Shown here in pieces: positions 29,885-38,154 of a stretch of DNA of 57,380 nucleotides (position 1 is its first letter; every line of letters begins with the position of its first letter). The notes below the pieces were generated by a model. The model made no database searches. It saw nothing but the letters and a program-made list of their open reading frames with translations, and was not told the origin of the DNA. Both the position numbers and the translations under genes were made by a program. The stretch is taken from assembly GCF_902616385.1 (NCBI RefSeq), contig NZ_CACMSM010000010.1:1-57380 (forward strand), read 5' to 3'. This DNA comes from an uncultured Prochlorococcus sp. (lineage in GTDB: Bacteria; Cyanobacteriota; Cyanobacteriia; PCC-6307; Cyanobiaceae).

Positions 29885-31384
29885 ATGAATTACTTGAAAT
29901 TAAAGTATATAAAATATGTAGTTTTGATATTATTTCTTTATATTTTATTTTCCATATTTGTAAGAATAGTAAATATTTATACTCTTTTATTCTTAATTAT
30001 AATTATTTATACTTTTTATAATATTGATAAACAATTATTTAAAAAAATAGTTTATAAAGTTATATATAAAAATAAAAAAAATACACTTTCATTCAAAAAT
30101 GCATATGGTGCTGCGAAGATAAGTTTGGAAGGAGTAGAGAAAATTAATAAAAAAATTAACGATAAAGTAAAAGCTGAATTATTAAATTACCAAAAAAATA
30201 AACTAGAGTCCCAATTAAAAACAGGAGATTATAAAGTTACTCTTTTTGGAGCAGGTTCCTCAGGAAAAACATCTATAGCAAGATCTTTATTGAAAAATAT
30301 TGTCGGGCAGACCTCAGCAAAAATAGGTACAACAAAGCAAATTAATAGCTATAAAATTCGTATACCAATTTTAAAAAGAAACATTAATGTAGTTGATACT
30401 CCGGGTTTATTCGAACCATCTAAATTAGGAGAAGAAAGAGAAAAAGCAACAATTATACAGGCATCAAATTCTGACTTAGTTCTTTTTGTGTTAGATCAGG
30501 ACATAAATAAATACGAAAACTATTTGATTAAAGAATTATTAAAATTAAGGAAAAAAATAATAATAGTTCTAAATAAATGTGATTTGAGGTCTAGAGATGA
30601 AAATAACCTTATAAAAGAAAATATAATTTCTATAACTTCCGCTAGAAAAAATAAAATTTCAGTCGTTCAAACAATTGCAGTCCCTCAAAAATCTATCTAT
30701 ACAAAATCAGATACTTTAAATTTAGTTCCAGAGGTAGGAAGTTTATTTAGGGAAATAATTGAAACCCTCGATAATAATGGTGAAGAGTTATTGGCCGATA
30801 ATATTCTTTTTCGCTCCAATAAGTTAGGTATTAAAAGTAAAAATTTCGTACAAGAACAAAGATATTTAATGTCAAATAAAGTGATCAACAAATATATGTG
30901 GATAACAGGAGGAGTAATACTAGTAAATCCACTACCAGCTGTTGATTTTCTTACTACTACCTCCGTAAACCTTCAAATGATAATGGAGTTATCAAAAATA
31001 TATGAAATAAAGCTTACAAAAAAAGATGCAAAAGATTTGGCCAAATCATTGCTAAGTGCATTGGCTAAACAAGGAATACTAAAAGGGGGTCTCGCCATTC
31101 TTTCTCCTGCTTTAGCTACAAGCTTGACTAAAATAATATTATCTAAATCTATACAATCAGTTACGGCAGGCTGGTTAATAAGAATAGTAGGACTAAGTTT
31201 GATTGAATATTTTAAAAATGATCAAAATTGGGGAGATGGAGGAATTCAAGAAGTAGTAGATAAGATCTACAGAATAAGTAAAAGAGAAGATATTTTAAAT
31301 AATTTCGTAAAAGAAGCTATTTCAAAAATTGAAATGAAAAAATATTTTAAATCAAATAAAAGTTTGCCTCCATTTACTAATTAA
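29885..31384 (+). CDS. Membrane-anchored GTPase with DUF697-type C-terminal domain
   Basis: A 499-residue protein. Residues about 8-46 form two hydrophobic helices, then a Lys-rich coiled region leads to an Era-like GTPase domain: G1 GAGSSGKT (122-129), G3 DTPG, G4 NKCD and G5 TSA. The C-terminal part (ITGGVILVNPLPAVDFLTT; LAKQGILKGGLAILSPAL) is hydrophobic and matches DUF697/YcjF-like domains. The role is unknown; relatives may act in membrane remodelling or ribosome-linked processes. I use ATG 29885; an upstream in-frame ATG at 29837 lies inside lspA and would add 16 residues. The 3' end overlaps the small minus-strand gene by eight bases. Confidence 0.87.
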   Translation: MNYLKLKYIKYVVLILFLYILFSIFVRIVNIYTLLFLIIIIYTFYNIDKQLFKKIVYKVIYKNKKNTLSFKNAYGAAKISLEGVEKINKKINDKVKAELLNYQKNKLESQLKTGDYKVTLFGAGSSGKTSIARSLLKNIVGQTSAKIGTTKQINSYKIRIPILKRNINVVDTPGLFEPSKLGEEREKATIIQASNSDLVLFVLDQDINKYENYLIKELLKLRKKIIIVLNKCDLRSRDENNLIKENIISITSARKNKISVVQTIAVPQKSIYTKSDTLNLVPEVGSLFREIIETLDNNGEELLADNILFRSNKLGIKSKNFVQEQRYLMSNKVINKYMWITGGVILVNPLPAVDFLTTTSVNLQMIMELSKIYEIKLTKKDAKDLAKSLLSALAKQGILKGGLAILSPALATSLTKIILSKSIQSVTAGWLIRIVGLSLIEYFKNDQNWGDGGIQEVVDKIYRISKREDILNNFVKEAISKIEMKKYFKSNKSLPPFTN

Positions 31385-31514
31385 TATTGGATAATTGATC
31401 ATTTAGATAAGTTCTGAAATCAAAGATAGTTATTAATAGTAAATAAGCAATGCAAATAGCTATAGAGATAAACCCTGTTACTATTGCAATAATTTTTGGT
31501 CTTCCCATATTCAT
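31377..31514 (-). CDS. Conserved-looking 45-residue single-pass membrane protein
   Basis: A short frame translating to 45 residues with a basic start (MNMGRPKII), one hydrophobic helix (AIVTGFISIAICIAYLLLIT) and a polar tail (FDFRTYLNDQLSNIN). The start at 31514 lies three bases after the stop of the PLP decarboxylase gene on the same strand, so it would be read by coupling. The stop lies eight bases inside the 3' end of the opposite-strand GTPase gene. I recall similar RPK-(hydrophobic)-L-V-L proteins as small hypotheticals in picocyanobacteria, but cannot verify this. The function is unknown. Confidence 0.75.
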   Translation of the reverse strand: MNMGRPKIIAIVTGFISIAICIAYLLLITIFDFRTYLNDQLSNIN

Positions 31515-31517
31515 TAG

Positions 31518-32903
31518 TTAAGCATCTATAAGTCTCAATAGTTCTTCAATATGAGAATCCTTTGTATTGTAATTTCCCATGACAACCCGTAAAAAATATT
31601 TACCTTTAAATTTTGGTCTAGAAAGCATAAAATTATTGTTAATTAGTTCATCAACTTTAGTTTGAGTCCATGCATCAGAGTCTTTTGGATCAAGTTTATT
31701 TGGTAAGAATGAAACAATATGAAGAGGACCTGAATATATATCAAATTTTGTTTTACTAATATTTTTTACAAAAAAATCTTTTCTTTCAATAGATGATTTT
31801 AATATATTTTCTATTCCTTTGAGACCTAAAAAACGTAACCCAAGCCATAGTTTGATAATCTCTGCAGGTCTAGAACCTTGTATGCCTATTTCTCCTCTAT
31901 TTATAATATTTTCTTTAGATGATATATATGGTAGTCCAGTATTAAAAGTATTTTCTAAAGTACTCATATTTGAAACCAATAACAAAGATGAAGTCTTTGT
32001 AATGCCAATAATTTTTTGTGGATTTATCGTTATCGAATTAGCCTGATTAATATTATTTAGGCCTTCTATTGGAATAGAAGTTATTGCAAAAATCCCTCCA
32101 ATTGAACCATCAATATGTAACCATATGTTTCTTTGCTTACAGATTTCACTTATTTCTTTAATAGGATCAATAGCTCCTCTTACAGTTGTCCCAAGGGTGG
32201 CAACGATAGCAAATATTTTTTTATTATCTATTGAACATTTATCTAAAGACTTTCTCAGATCGTTTATCTCCATTCGACCTTGATTATCAGTTTTAATCCT
32301 GACAAGATTACTAGTATCAAGACCCATTACTTTTATACATTTAACGAAAGAAGAATGAGCATCTTCACTAACAAGTAATACAGAATTAGGATTTGTACCT
32401 AATCCAGCATTATTTCTAGCTGCAATAAGTGCATTCAGATTACTTAATGTACCTCCGCTAGCAGCTATACCTCCTGAGAAATCATTAAACCCAATTTTCT
32501 TGGCGAACCATTTGCATAATGATTCCTCGAGCAAGGTTAAACTTGGTGATAACTCGTAGGCGAGAAGATTATTATTTAAACCAGCAGCAATTAAATCTCC
32601 CAAAATAGAGAAAATTAAAGGTGGGGGATCAAGGTGAGCTAGCGAACCAGGATGAACGGGATTAAATGAATTATTCAAAAGAGATTCAATATCAGAAAAC
32701 AAATCTTCCTCAGAGTTACCATCTTCCGAAGGCATAATACAATTAAAACTCTCATCAAAAGGTAAAGGACCATTTTTATCAGCTTTAGAGAACCAGTCAC
32801 AAAGAGTTTGACTTGCTCTATTCAGAAGAGTAATCAATTTGTCATTAGTCCCTAAATTTGAGGGGAAATATATATCTTTATTATTAATTAAATCTTCAGC
32901 CAT
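31518..32903 (-). CDS. Group II PLP-dependent decarboxylase family protein
   Basis: A 461-residue protein resembling glutamate/DOPA/diaminobutyrate decarboxylases. Seen are HPGSLAHLDPPPLIFSI, the coenzyme region GIAASGGTLSNLNALIAAR, WLHIDGSIGG and the presumed PLP lysine in SITINPQKIIGI. In most members the last two are H-[VI]-DAA-x-GG and DPHK, so HIDGS and NPQK are unusual but keep Asp and Lys. The substrate cannot be assigned. It is followed by a 45-residue membrane protein gene and is divergent from tadA over 43 bases. Confidence 0.88.
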   Translation of the reverse strand: MAEDLINNKDIYFPSNLGTNDKLITLLNRASQTLCDWFSKADKNGPLPFDESFNCIMPSEDGNSEEDLFSDIESLLNNSFNPVHPGSLAHLDPPPLIFSILGDLIAAGLNNNLLAYELSPSLTLLEESLCKWFAKKIGFNDFSGGIAASGGTLSNLNALIAARNNAGLGTNPNSVLLVSEDAHSSFVKCIKVMGLDTSNLVRIKTDNQGRMEINDLRKSLDKCSIDNKKIFAIVATLGTTVRGAIDPIKEISEICKQRNIWLHIDGSIGGIFAITSIPIEGLNNINQANSITINPQKIIGITKTSSLLLVSNMSTLENTFNTGLPYISSKENIINRGEIGIQGSRPAEIIKLWLGLRFLGLKGIENILKSSIERKDFFVKNISKTKFDIYSGPLHIVSFLPNKLDPKDSDAWTQTKVDELINNNFMLSRPKFKGKYFLRVVMGNYNTKDSHIEELLRLIDA

Positions 32904-32946
32904 CAGATAAGATATCTATTAATAATTCTATTCTCAATATTGGTAA

Positions 32947-33462
32947 ATGAGATATATTTTTGAAAATGGAAATAGTAATGAAGAACAACAAAAAAAAACA
33001 AATGATTCAAAATACACTTTGTGGATGAATTCGATATTAAGAAGATCCAAAGAAATTGGAAAAGTTGAGCTACCAATCTGTTCAATAATTTTAGATGAGA
33101 GAGGAAGATGTATCGGGAGAGGCGTTAACAGAAGGAATATAAATAAAGACCCATTAGGTCATGCTGAGATAATGGCACTTAGGCAGGCATCACTAATAAA
33201 AAATGATTGGAGATTTAATGAATGTACTATTATCACAAATTTAGAACCTTGTACTATGTGTTCTTCTGCACTTATTCAGGCACGGATGGGTAAAGTTATT
33301 TTCGGGGCTTACGATAAGAAAAGAGGTGGCTTGGGTGGTTCAATTGACCTATCAAAACATGAAAGTGCTCATCACAAAATGGAAATAATTGGAGGTATCC
33401 TAGAAGATGAATGCAGTCAAATTTTACAAATTTGGTTCAAAAAGTTGAGGACTCAAAAATAG
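32947..33462 (+). CDS. tadA: tRNA-specific adenosine deaminase
   Basis: Zinc deaminase converting A34 of tRNA-Arg(ACG) to inosine. It has 171 residues. The zinc-binding catalytic motif is HAE (72-74) in PLGHAEIMALRQ and PCTMC (101-105) in LEPCTMCSSALIQARMG. The C-terminus GGILEDECSQILQIWFKKLR is typical. The first 22 residues (EENGNSNEE-like, polar) are extra relative to E. coli TadA, so a later start is possible but not obvious. It overlaps the end of the convergent aminotransferase gene by 26 bases. Confidence 0.95.
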   Translation: MRYIFENGNSNEEQQKKTNDSKYTLWMNSILRRSKEIGKVELPICSIILDERGRCIGRGVNRRNINKDPLGHAEIMALRQASLIKNDWRFNECTIITNLEPCTMCSSALIQARMGKVIFGAYDKKRGGLGGSIDLSKHESAHHKMEIIGGILEDECSQILQIWFKKLRTQK

Positions 33463-34621
33463 AAAATTTCTTTAGTTCGGTATCAAATAAGTTCAATAAT
33501 CTATCAACATTCTCCTCACATGAATTAAAACCCATTAGTCCTACACGCCACACCTTTCCGGATAATTCTCCAAGTCCATTTCCTATCTCAATTCCAAAGT
33601 TTCTTAAGAGATGATTTCTAAAAGCATCCCCATCAACTGCTGGAGGTATTTTAACTGTGGTTAAAGTTGGCAATCTATAATCCTCTGATACATGTAATTC
33701 CATTCCTAAACTTTCTAAACCATTCCACAATTTTTTAGCATTATTATTATGTCTATTCCAAACATTTTCTAAACCCTCATTTGCAATTAATCGTAAACCT
33801 TCACGAATAGCAAAATTCATATTTACGGGAGCAGTATGATGATAAACACGATCAGAACCCCAATATTTATTTAATAGAGATAAATCTAAATACCAGTTTG
33901 GTACTTTTGTTTTTCTTGAACTTAGTTTTTCTTCAGCTCTTTTATTCATTGTAAAAGGGCTTAATCCAGGGGGACAACTTAATCCCTTTTGACTACAACT
34001 GTATGCTAGATCAATTTTCCATTCGTCTATCAATAATTCTAAAGCACCAAGTGAAGTAACAGCATCAACTAAAAACAAGCAATTATTTTTTCTACAAATA
34101 TCACCAATACCATCAAGAGGTTGTAAAACACCACTTGATGTTTCAGCATGGACAATAGCAAAAATAGCGGGTTTTTTAGTCTCTATTTCATACTTAATTT
34201 CCTCATAAGTAAAAGCTTCACCCCATGGTTTTTCAATAAAGGAAACTTGAGCTTTATATCTAGTTGCCATATCAACTAATCTATCTCCAAAATATCCTTT
34301 TTTAGCAATAAGAATTTTTTCGCCTTCTTCAATAAAATTAGCTATTGAAGCTTCCATCGCTGCACTACCAGTGCCGCTCATTGGGAGTGTAAGTCGATTA
34401 TTGCACTGCCAGGTATATCTTAAAAGTTTCTGAACGTCAGACATCAATGAGATATATGCCTCATCTAAATGACCAATAGGATTTAAAGAAAGAGCGCTTA
34501 AGACTTCTGGATGTGCGTTTGAGGGTCCAGGTCCTAATAAAAGTCTAGAGGGAACATAAGTCTTTGAAAAATGAGATAAATTCTCTTTATTTAAAGCCGG
34601 AAAAAGTTTTGCTTCTGTCAA
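33437..34621 (-). CDS. Alanine/serine-glyoxylate aminotransferase family protein
   Basis: PLP class V aminotransferase of 394 residues. The fold signature is visible in LLGPGPSNAHPEVLSAL, GTGSAAMEASIANF, FLVDAVTSLGALEL and the PLP lysine in AYSCSQKGLSCPPGLSPF. The family includes alanine-glyoxylate and serine-glyoxylate aminotransferases of photorespiration. Older annotations call cyanobacterial members the soluble (tritium-exchange) hydrogenase small subunit, a name now considered misleading. The most likely role here is glyoxylate amination. It is divergent from glnA across about 214 bases and convergent with tadA (26-base overlap). Confidence 0.93.
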   Translation of the reverse strand: MTEAKLFPALNKENLSHFSKTYVPSRLLLGPGPSNAHPEVLSALSLNPIGHLDEAYISLMSDVQKLLRYTWQCNNRLTLPMSGTGSAAMEASIANFIEEGEKILIAKKGYFGDRLVDMATRYKAQVSFIEKPWGEAFTYEEIKYEIETKKPAIFAIVHAETSSGVLQPLDGIGDICRKNNCLFLVDAVTSLGALELLIDEWKIDLAYSCSQKGLSCPPGLSPFTMNKRAEEKLSSRKTKVPNWYLDLSLLNKYWGSDRVYHHTAPVNMNFAIREGLRLIANEGLENVWNRHNNNAKKLWNGLESLGMELHVSEDYRLPTLTTVKIPPAVDGDAFRNHLLRNFGIEIGNGLGELSGKVWRVGLMGFNSCEENVDRLLNLFDTELKKFSIFESSTF

Positions 34622-34653
34622 AGCATTACATTCAATTACTTTTAAATTAGACT

Positions 34654-34681
34654 AATATCGTCACATAAGCGATATTTTTTT
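34654..34681 (+). terminator. Terminator-like hairpin in the aminotransferase/glnA spacer
   Basis: On the plus strand AATATCG (34654-34660) pairs with CGATATT (34670-34676) around a nine-base loop, with a run of seven T from 34675 on. As an intrinsic terminator it would act on plus-strand transcription between two divergent genes, where no protein gene lies upstream on that strand. It could end a short RNA. Its 3' end is 90 bases from the glnA NtcA site. Confidence 0.4.
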
Positions 34682-34771
34682 ATAGAAATTAATTCAATTT
34701 AAATAATTAAGTAAATAATTATTAAAGTTATGACTTGAAACACTCAAAGAAGACATCTAGTGTTGAAAAAG

Positions 34772-34785
34772 GTTACGGTTGATAC
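34772..34785 (+). promoter_or_regulatory. NtcA-like binding site upstream of glnA
   Basis: The sequence GTT-ACGGTTGA-TAC matches the NtcA motif GTA-N8-TAC with one change (GTT for GTA). A -10-like TAATTT (34808-34813) follows after 22 bases, the usual spacing for NtcA-activated promoters, with transcription then starting near 34820 and a leader of about 16 bases. This agrees with the known nitrogen control of glnA in cyanobacteria. The match is my reading and is not tested. Confidence 0.6.
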
Positions 34786-34835
34786 ATAATAAGAATCATC
34801 AAGTTATTAATTTCATAGAAGGTATCTCAAAAGTT

Positions 34836-36257
34836 ATGTCTAAGTCTCCACAAGATGTTTTAAGTCAAATTAAAGATGAAGGAATTGAACTCATCGATTT
34901 AAAATTCACAGACATCCATGGTAAATGGCAACATTTAACTCTTACATCAGACATGATAGAAGAGGATTCATTTACAGAAGGTCTAGCATTTGATGGTTCA
35001 TCAATAAGAGGTTGGAAAGCAATTAACGCCTCCGACATGTCAATGGTTCCAGATGCAAGTACAGCATGGATAGATCCTTTTTATAAGCATAAAACTCTAA
35101 GTATGATTTGCTCTATTCAAGAGCCAAGAAGCGGGGAACCTTATGATAGGTGTCCAAGAGCTTTAGCTCAAAAGGCATTAAAATATTTAGATTCGACTGG
35201 TATAGCAGATACTGCATTTTTTGGACCAGAACCAGAATTCTTTTTATTTGATGATGTTAGATATGACTCTAAAGAAGGAGGTTGTTTTTATAGTGTAGAT
35301 ACTATTGAAGCTCCATGGAATACAGGGAGAATTGAAGAAGGGGGAAACCTAGGATACAAAATACAATATAAAGAAGGATATTTTCCAGTAGCTCCAAATG
35401 ATACTGCCCAAGACATCAGATCTGAGATGCTTCTTCTTATGGGTGAATTAGGTATCCCCACTGAAAAACATCACCATGAAGTTGCTGGTGCAGGCCAACA
35501 CGAGCTTGGAATGAAATTTGATTCGTTAATAAATGCTGCTGATAACGTTATGACTTATAAATACGTTGTCAGAAATGTTGCAAAAAAATATGGAAAAACA
35601 GCAACATTTATGCCCAAACCTGTTTTTAACGACAACGGAACAGGAATGCATGTTCACCAAAGTTTATGGAAGAGTGGACAGCCACTATTCTTTGGTGAAG
35701 GGTCATATGCAAATTTATCTCAAACAGCAAGATGGTACATCGGAGGCATACTTAAACATGCACCATCATTCTTAGCATTTACTAACCCAACCACTAATAG
35801 TTATAAACGATTGGTTCCAGGATTCGAAGCACCTGTAAATCTAGTTTATTCTGAGGGTAATAGATCAGCTGCGGTAAGAATACCTTTAACAGGACCAAGC
35901 CCTAAAGCTAAAAGATTAGAATTCAGATCAGGTGACGCACTTGCAAATCCTTACTTAGCATTCTCTGTAATGATGCTTGCTGGTATTGATGGAATTAAAA
36001 ATCAAATTGATCCTGGTGATGGAGTAGATGTAGATTTATTTGAACTTCCAGCTGATGAACTTGCAAAAATTGATACAGTACCATCCTCTCTAAATGACTC
36101 ACTTAATGCGTTAAAAGCAGATAAGGATTATCTATTAGCTGGTGGAGTATTTACTGAAGATTTTATTGATAACTTTATCGATATAAAATACGAAGAGGTA
36201 CAACAACTAAGACAAAGGCCTCATCCACATGAATTCTTCATGTATTACGATGCGTAA
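34836..36257 (+). CDS. glnA: Glutamine synthetase, type I
   Basis: ATP-dependent condensation of ammonium with glutamate, the main entry of nitrogen into metabolism. It has 473 residues, the standard type I length. Landmarks are the DGSSIRGW loop, [10 protein letters not shown], the [15 protein letters not shown]-binding segment, [10 protein letters not shown], and [19 protein letters not shown] start at ATG 34836 (opening MSKSPQDVL); the in-frame TTG at 34779 would lie inside the NtcA box and upstream of the predicted transcription start. Control by NtcA is expected. A strong intrinsic terminator follows the stop. Confidence 0.97.
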   Translation: MSKSPQDVLSQIKDEGIELIDLKFTDIHGKWQHLTLTSDMIEEDSFTEGLAFDGSSIRGWKAINASDMSMVPDASTAWIDPFYKHKTLSMICSIQEPRSGEPYDRCPRALAQKALKYLDSTGIADTAFFGPEPEFFLFDDVRYDSKEGGCFYSVDTIEAPWNTGRIEEGGNLGYKIQYKEGYFPVAPNDTAQDIRSEMLLLMGELGIPTEKHHHEVAGAGQHELGMKFDSLINAADNVMTYKYVVRNVAKKYGKTATFMPKPVFNDNGTGMHVHQSLWKSGQPLFFGEGSYANLSQTARWYIGGILKHAPSFLAFTNPTTNSYKRLVPGFEAPVNLVYSEGNRSAAVRIPLTGPSPKAKRLEFRSGDALANPYLAFSVMMLAGIDGIKNQIDPGDGVDVDLFELPADELAKIDTVPSSLNDSLNALKADKDYLLAGGVFTEDFIDNFIDIKYEEVQQLRQRPHPHEFFMYYDA

Positions 36258-36283
36258 ATAAAAAGAAAACAATAGTTTTAATT

Positions 36284-36332
36284 AATCAATTTGAGAAATA
36301 TCACAAATTATTCTCAAATTGATTTTTTTTTT
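36284..36332 (+). terminator. Strong intrinsic terminator after glnA
   Basis: A perfect 14-base stem: AATCAATTTGAGAA (36284-36297) pairs with TTCTCAAATTGATT (36311-36324), loop of 13 bases, followed immediately by a run of eight T (36325-36332). This is the clearest factor-independent terminator in the window and isolates glnA from the following methyltransferase. The same stem also rules out a proposed start at 36319 for the next gene. Confidence 0.93.
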
Positions 36333-36360
36333 GTTGGAATATATATATATAAATCGAAAA

Positions 36361-37416
36361 ATGGCTAGAGAATCTATCTCAAAAATTGCATATAAAACGC
36401 TACAACAAAGTAAAAGCATTGCAGGTTTCGCTCACAAACAGATTAGTTCAAGATTAATGAACTTTATTCTTCCTGATTCAAAGCTCGAAAATTTTGATAT
36501 AGATAGAGTCCTTCTAATGCAAATCCAAAATTCAATGGATATCTTAAGAGAAGAAGATTGGAATGATGCAGAAAAAAATATATATCCAAAAAAATTATTG
36601 TTTGACGAACCATGGCTTAGATATCTAACTCAATATCCTAAAATTTGGCTTGATATGCCTAATACATGGGATAGACGCAGAAAACAAAACTTTGATGATC
36701 TTCCAAAATCAATTGATAAAGATAATTATCCTCAATATTACTTGAGAAATTTTCATCATCAAACAGATGGCTATTTATCAGATTTTTCAGCTAGCATTTA
36801 TGACCTACAAGTTGAGATACTTTTCAATGGTAGTGCTGACTCAATGAGGAGAAGAATAATTAAGCCAATAAAAGAAGGACTTGAAATTTTTAGAGATAGA
36901 AAAAAAAGTTCTATAAAAATACTTGATGTGGCTACAGGATCAGGAAGAACATTAAAACAATTAAGAGCAGCATTTCCTAAAGAAAAAATTACAGGCATTG
37001 ATTTATCTGATTCATACTTAAAAGAGGCAAGTAGATATATTTCAGATTTAGATGGAGATTTAATTCAATTGATAAAAGGTAACGCTGAGGAATTACCTTT
37101 TGAAGATGATAGTTTTCAATGCATTTCTTGTGTTTACTTATTTCATGAATTACCTAGAACAATTAGAGCTAAAGTATTAAATGAATTTTTTAGAGTTCTT
37201 GAACCTGGCGGAATATTAGTTTTAGCTGATTCAATTCAAATAAGTGATTCACCTGACTTTACATCCGTGATGGAAAGCTTCTATAAATCCTTTCATGAGC
37301 CTTTTTATAGTGATTATATAAAAGAGGATATAGATTCTAAAATTGAGGATGTAGGGTTTAAAGATGTAAAATCAAATTCCTTTTTTATGACCAAAGTATG
37401 GTCTGCTGTAAAGTAA
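36361..37416 (+). CDS. Class I SAM-dependent methyltransferase
   Basis: A 351-residue protein. The C-terminal half holds a Rossmann methyltransferase domain: motif I KILDVATGSGRTLKQL, the acidic motif ITGIDLSDSYL, motif II/III EELPFEDDSFQCISCVYLFHEL and LEPGGILVLAD. The N-terminal 180 residues are an extra helical region rich in Tyr/Asp (PWLRYLTQYPKIWLDMP) of unknown role. The substrate is not predictable. I use ATG 36361 (opening MARESISK); an upstream in-frame TTG at 36319 is inside the glnA terminator. The next gene follows after 13 bases. Confidence 0.86.
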   Translation: MARESISKIAYKTLQQSKSIAGFAHKQISSRLMNFILPDSKLENFDIDRVLLMQIQNSMDILREEDWNDAEKNIYPKKLLFDEPWLRYLTQYPKIWLDMPNTWDRRRKQNFDDLPKSIDKDNYPQYYLRNFHHQTDGYLSDFSASIYDLQVEILFNGSADSMRRRIIKPIKEGLEIFRDRKKSSIKILDVATGSGRTLKQLRAAFPKEKITGIDLSDSYLKEASRYISDLDGDLIQLIKGNAEELPFEDDSFQCISCVYLFHELPRTIRAKVLNEFFRVLEPGGILVLADSIQISDSPDFTSVMESFYKSFHEPFYSDYIKEDIDSKIEDVGFKDVKSNSFFMTKVWSAVK

Positions 37417-37429
37417 AACAAAAACTCCT

Positions 37430-37693
37430 ATGACCTATTGGGATAAAGATACTATTCAACTTGTTCAAAGTCTTAATGACAAATTAAAGATTGATCATTC
37501 TAAATGGCATAAAGATAAAGGAAATAAATATAAACGAGCTGCAGAACTAATTTCGGCTGGATTATGCCATTTAATTATTTCTTGCAATGACAAGGAAACT
37601 ATTGAATATATAGAAGAAAGTGTTAAATGGTTAAAAGAAATAAACGTAGATCAACCTTGCCCTAGTAAAAATCACCTTTTTAAAGCCAACTGA
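37430..37693 (+). CDS. Small conserved cyanobacterial protein (possibly DUF6439)
   Basis: An 87-residue soluble protein. Its features are DKLKIDHSKWHKDKGNKYKRAAELISAGLCHLI, described in parts, with an acidic middle (DKETIEYIEESVKWLKEI) and a C-terminal PCPS. The combination of DxxxWHxxKxNxxxRAAE, repeated hydrophobic helix and final CPxHG-like end resembles the DUF6439 family of cyanobacteria, from memory only. The function is unknown. It follows the methyltransferase by 13 bases and its 3' end overlaps the convergent anti-sigma kinase by 22 bases. Confidence 0.7.
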   Translation: MTYWDKDTIQLVQSLNDKLKIDHSKWHKDKGNKYKRAAELISAGLCHLIISCNDKETIEYIEESVKWLKEINVDQPCPSKNHLFKAN

Positions 37694-38106
37694 AGCCTAT
37701 TACCTTTACTACTCCATCTAATATCATCAAAACATTCATTAATAATATATAGGCCGCGGCCATTTACACTACTTATTTTTTTTGGTAAATTGTAGTCTCT
37801 TTTTTTTATTTCTAAACCATTACCTTGATCTTGAATTTGCCAAACACACCAATTAGGAGTGATTATTCTTCTTACTCTAATATTTTTTTTAGGATCTAAT
37901 TTATTTCCATGTTTTACTGCGTTAACTAGAGCTTCATGTAAACCAAGTTTTATAAGATAGCTTGATTGAGAATTTATAATAGGTTCTAATAATTGATCGA
38001 CAAATTCATTTAACTGTAATGATGATTCGAATTCGTAGTTTGACCAGTTAATTTTTGGTCTTTTAAAAAATCTTTTTAAAATATTTTTGCCCCGAAATAA
38101 GGACAT
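37672..38106 (-). CDS. Anti-sigma regulatory factor, histidine-kinase-like ATPase
   Basis: A 144-residue GHKL ATPase domain of the RsbW/SpoIIAB type. The N-box LHEALVNAVKHGN and the G1 DQGNGLEIKKR and G2 SVNGRGLYIINEC boxes are visible. Such proteins phosphorylate anti-anti-sigma factors or otherwise act as serine kinases. No partner anti-anti-sigma gene is in the window. It lies 48 bases downstream of gun4 on the same strand and overlaps the end of an opposing small gene by 22 bases. The target is unknown. Confidence 0.85.
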   Translation of the reverse strand: MSLFRGKNILKRFFKRPKINWSNYEFESSLQLNEFVDQLLEPIINSQSSYLIKLGLHEALVNAVKHGNKLDPKKNIRVRRIITPNWCVWQIQDQGNGLEIKKRDYNLPKKISSVNGRGLYIINECFDDIRWSSKGNRLQLALKR

Positions 38107-38154
38107 AATAATATTTTTACACTATCTTAATTTTAACTTATTAAATACCTCATT

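Noticed and set aside
34622-34835. Glutamine riboswitch (glnA RNA) in the leader of glnA
   Set aside because: The predicted leader is only about 16 bases and I see none of the conserved GUUCA/GAAG core; control seems to be at the promoter.
36319-36360. TTG start for the methyltransferase at 36319
   Set aside because: It lies within the second arm of the glnA terminator; ATG 36361 is the plausible start.
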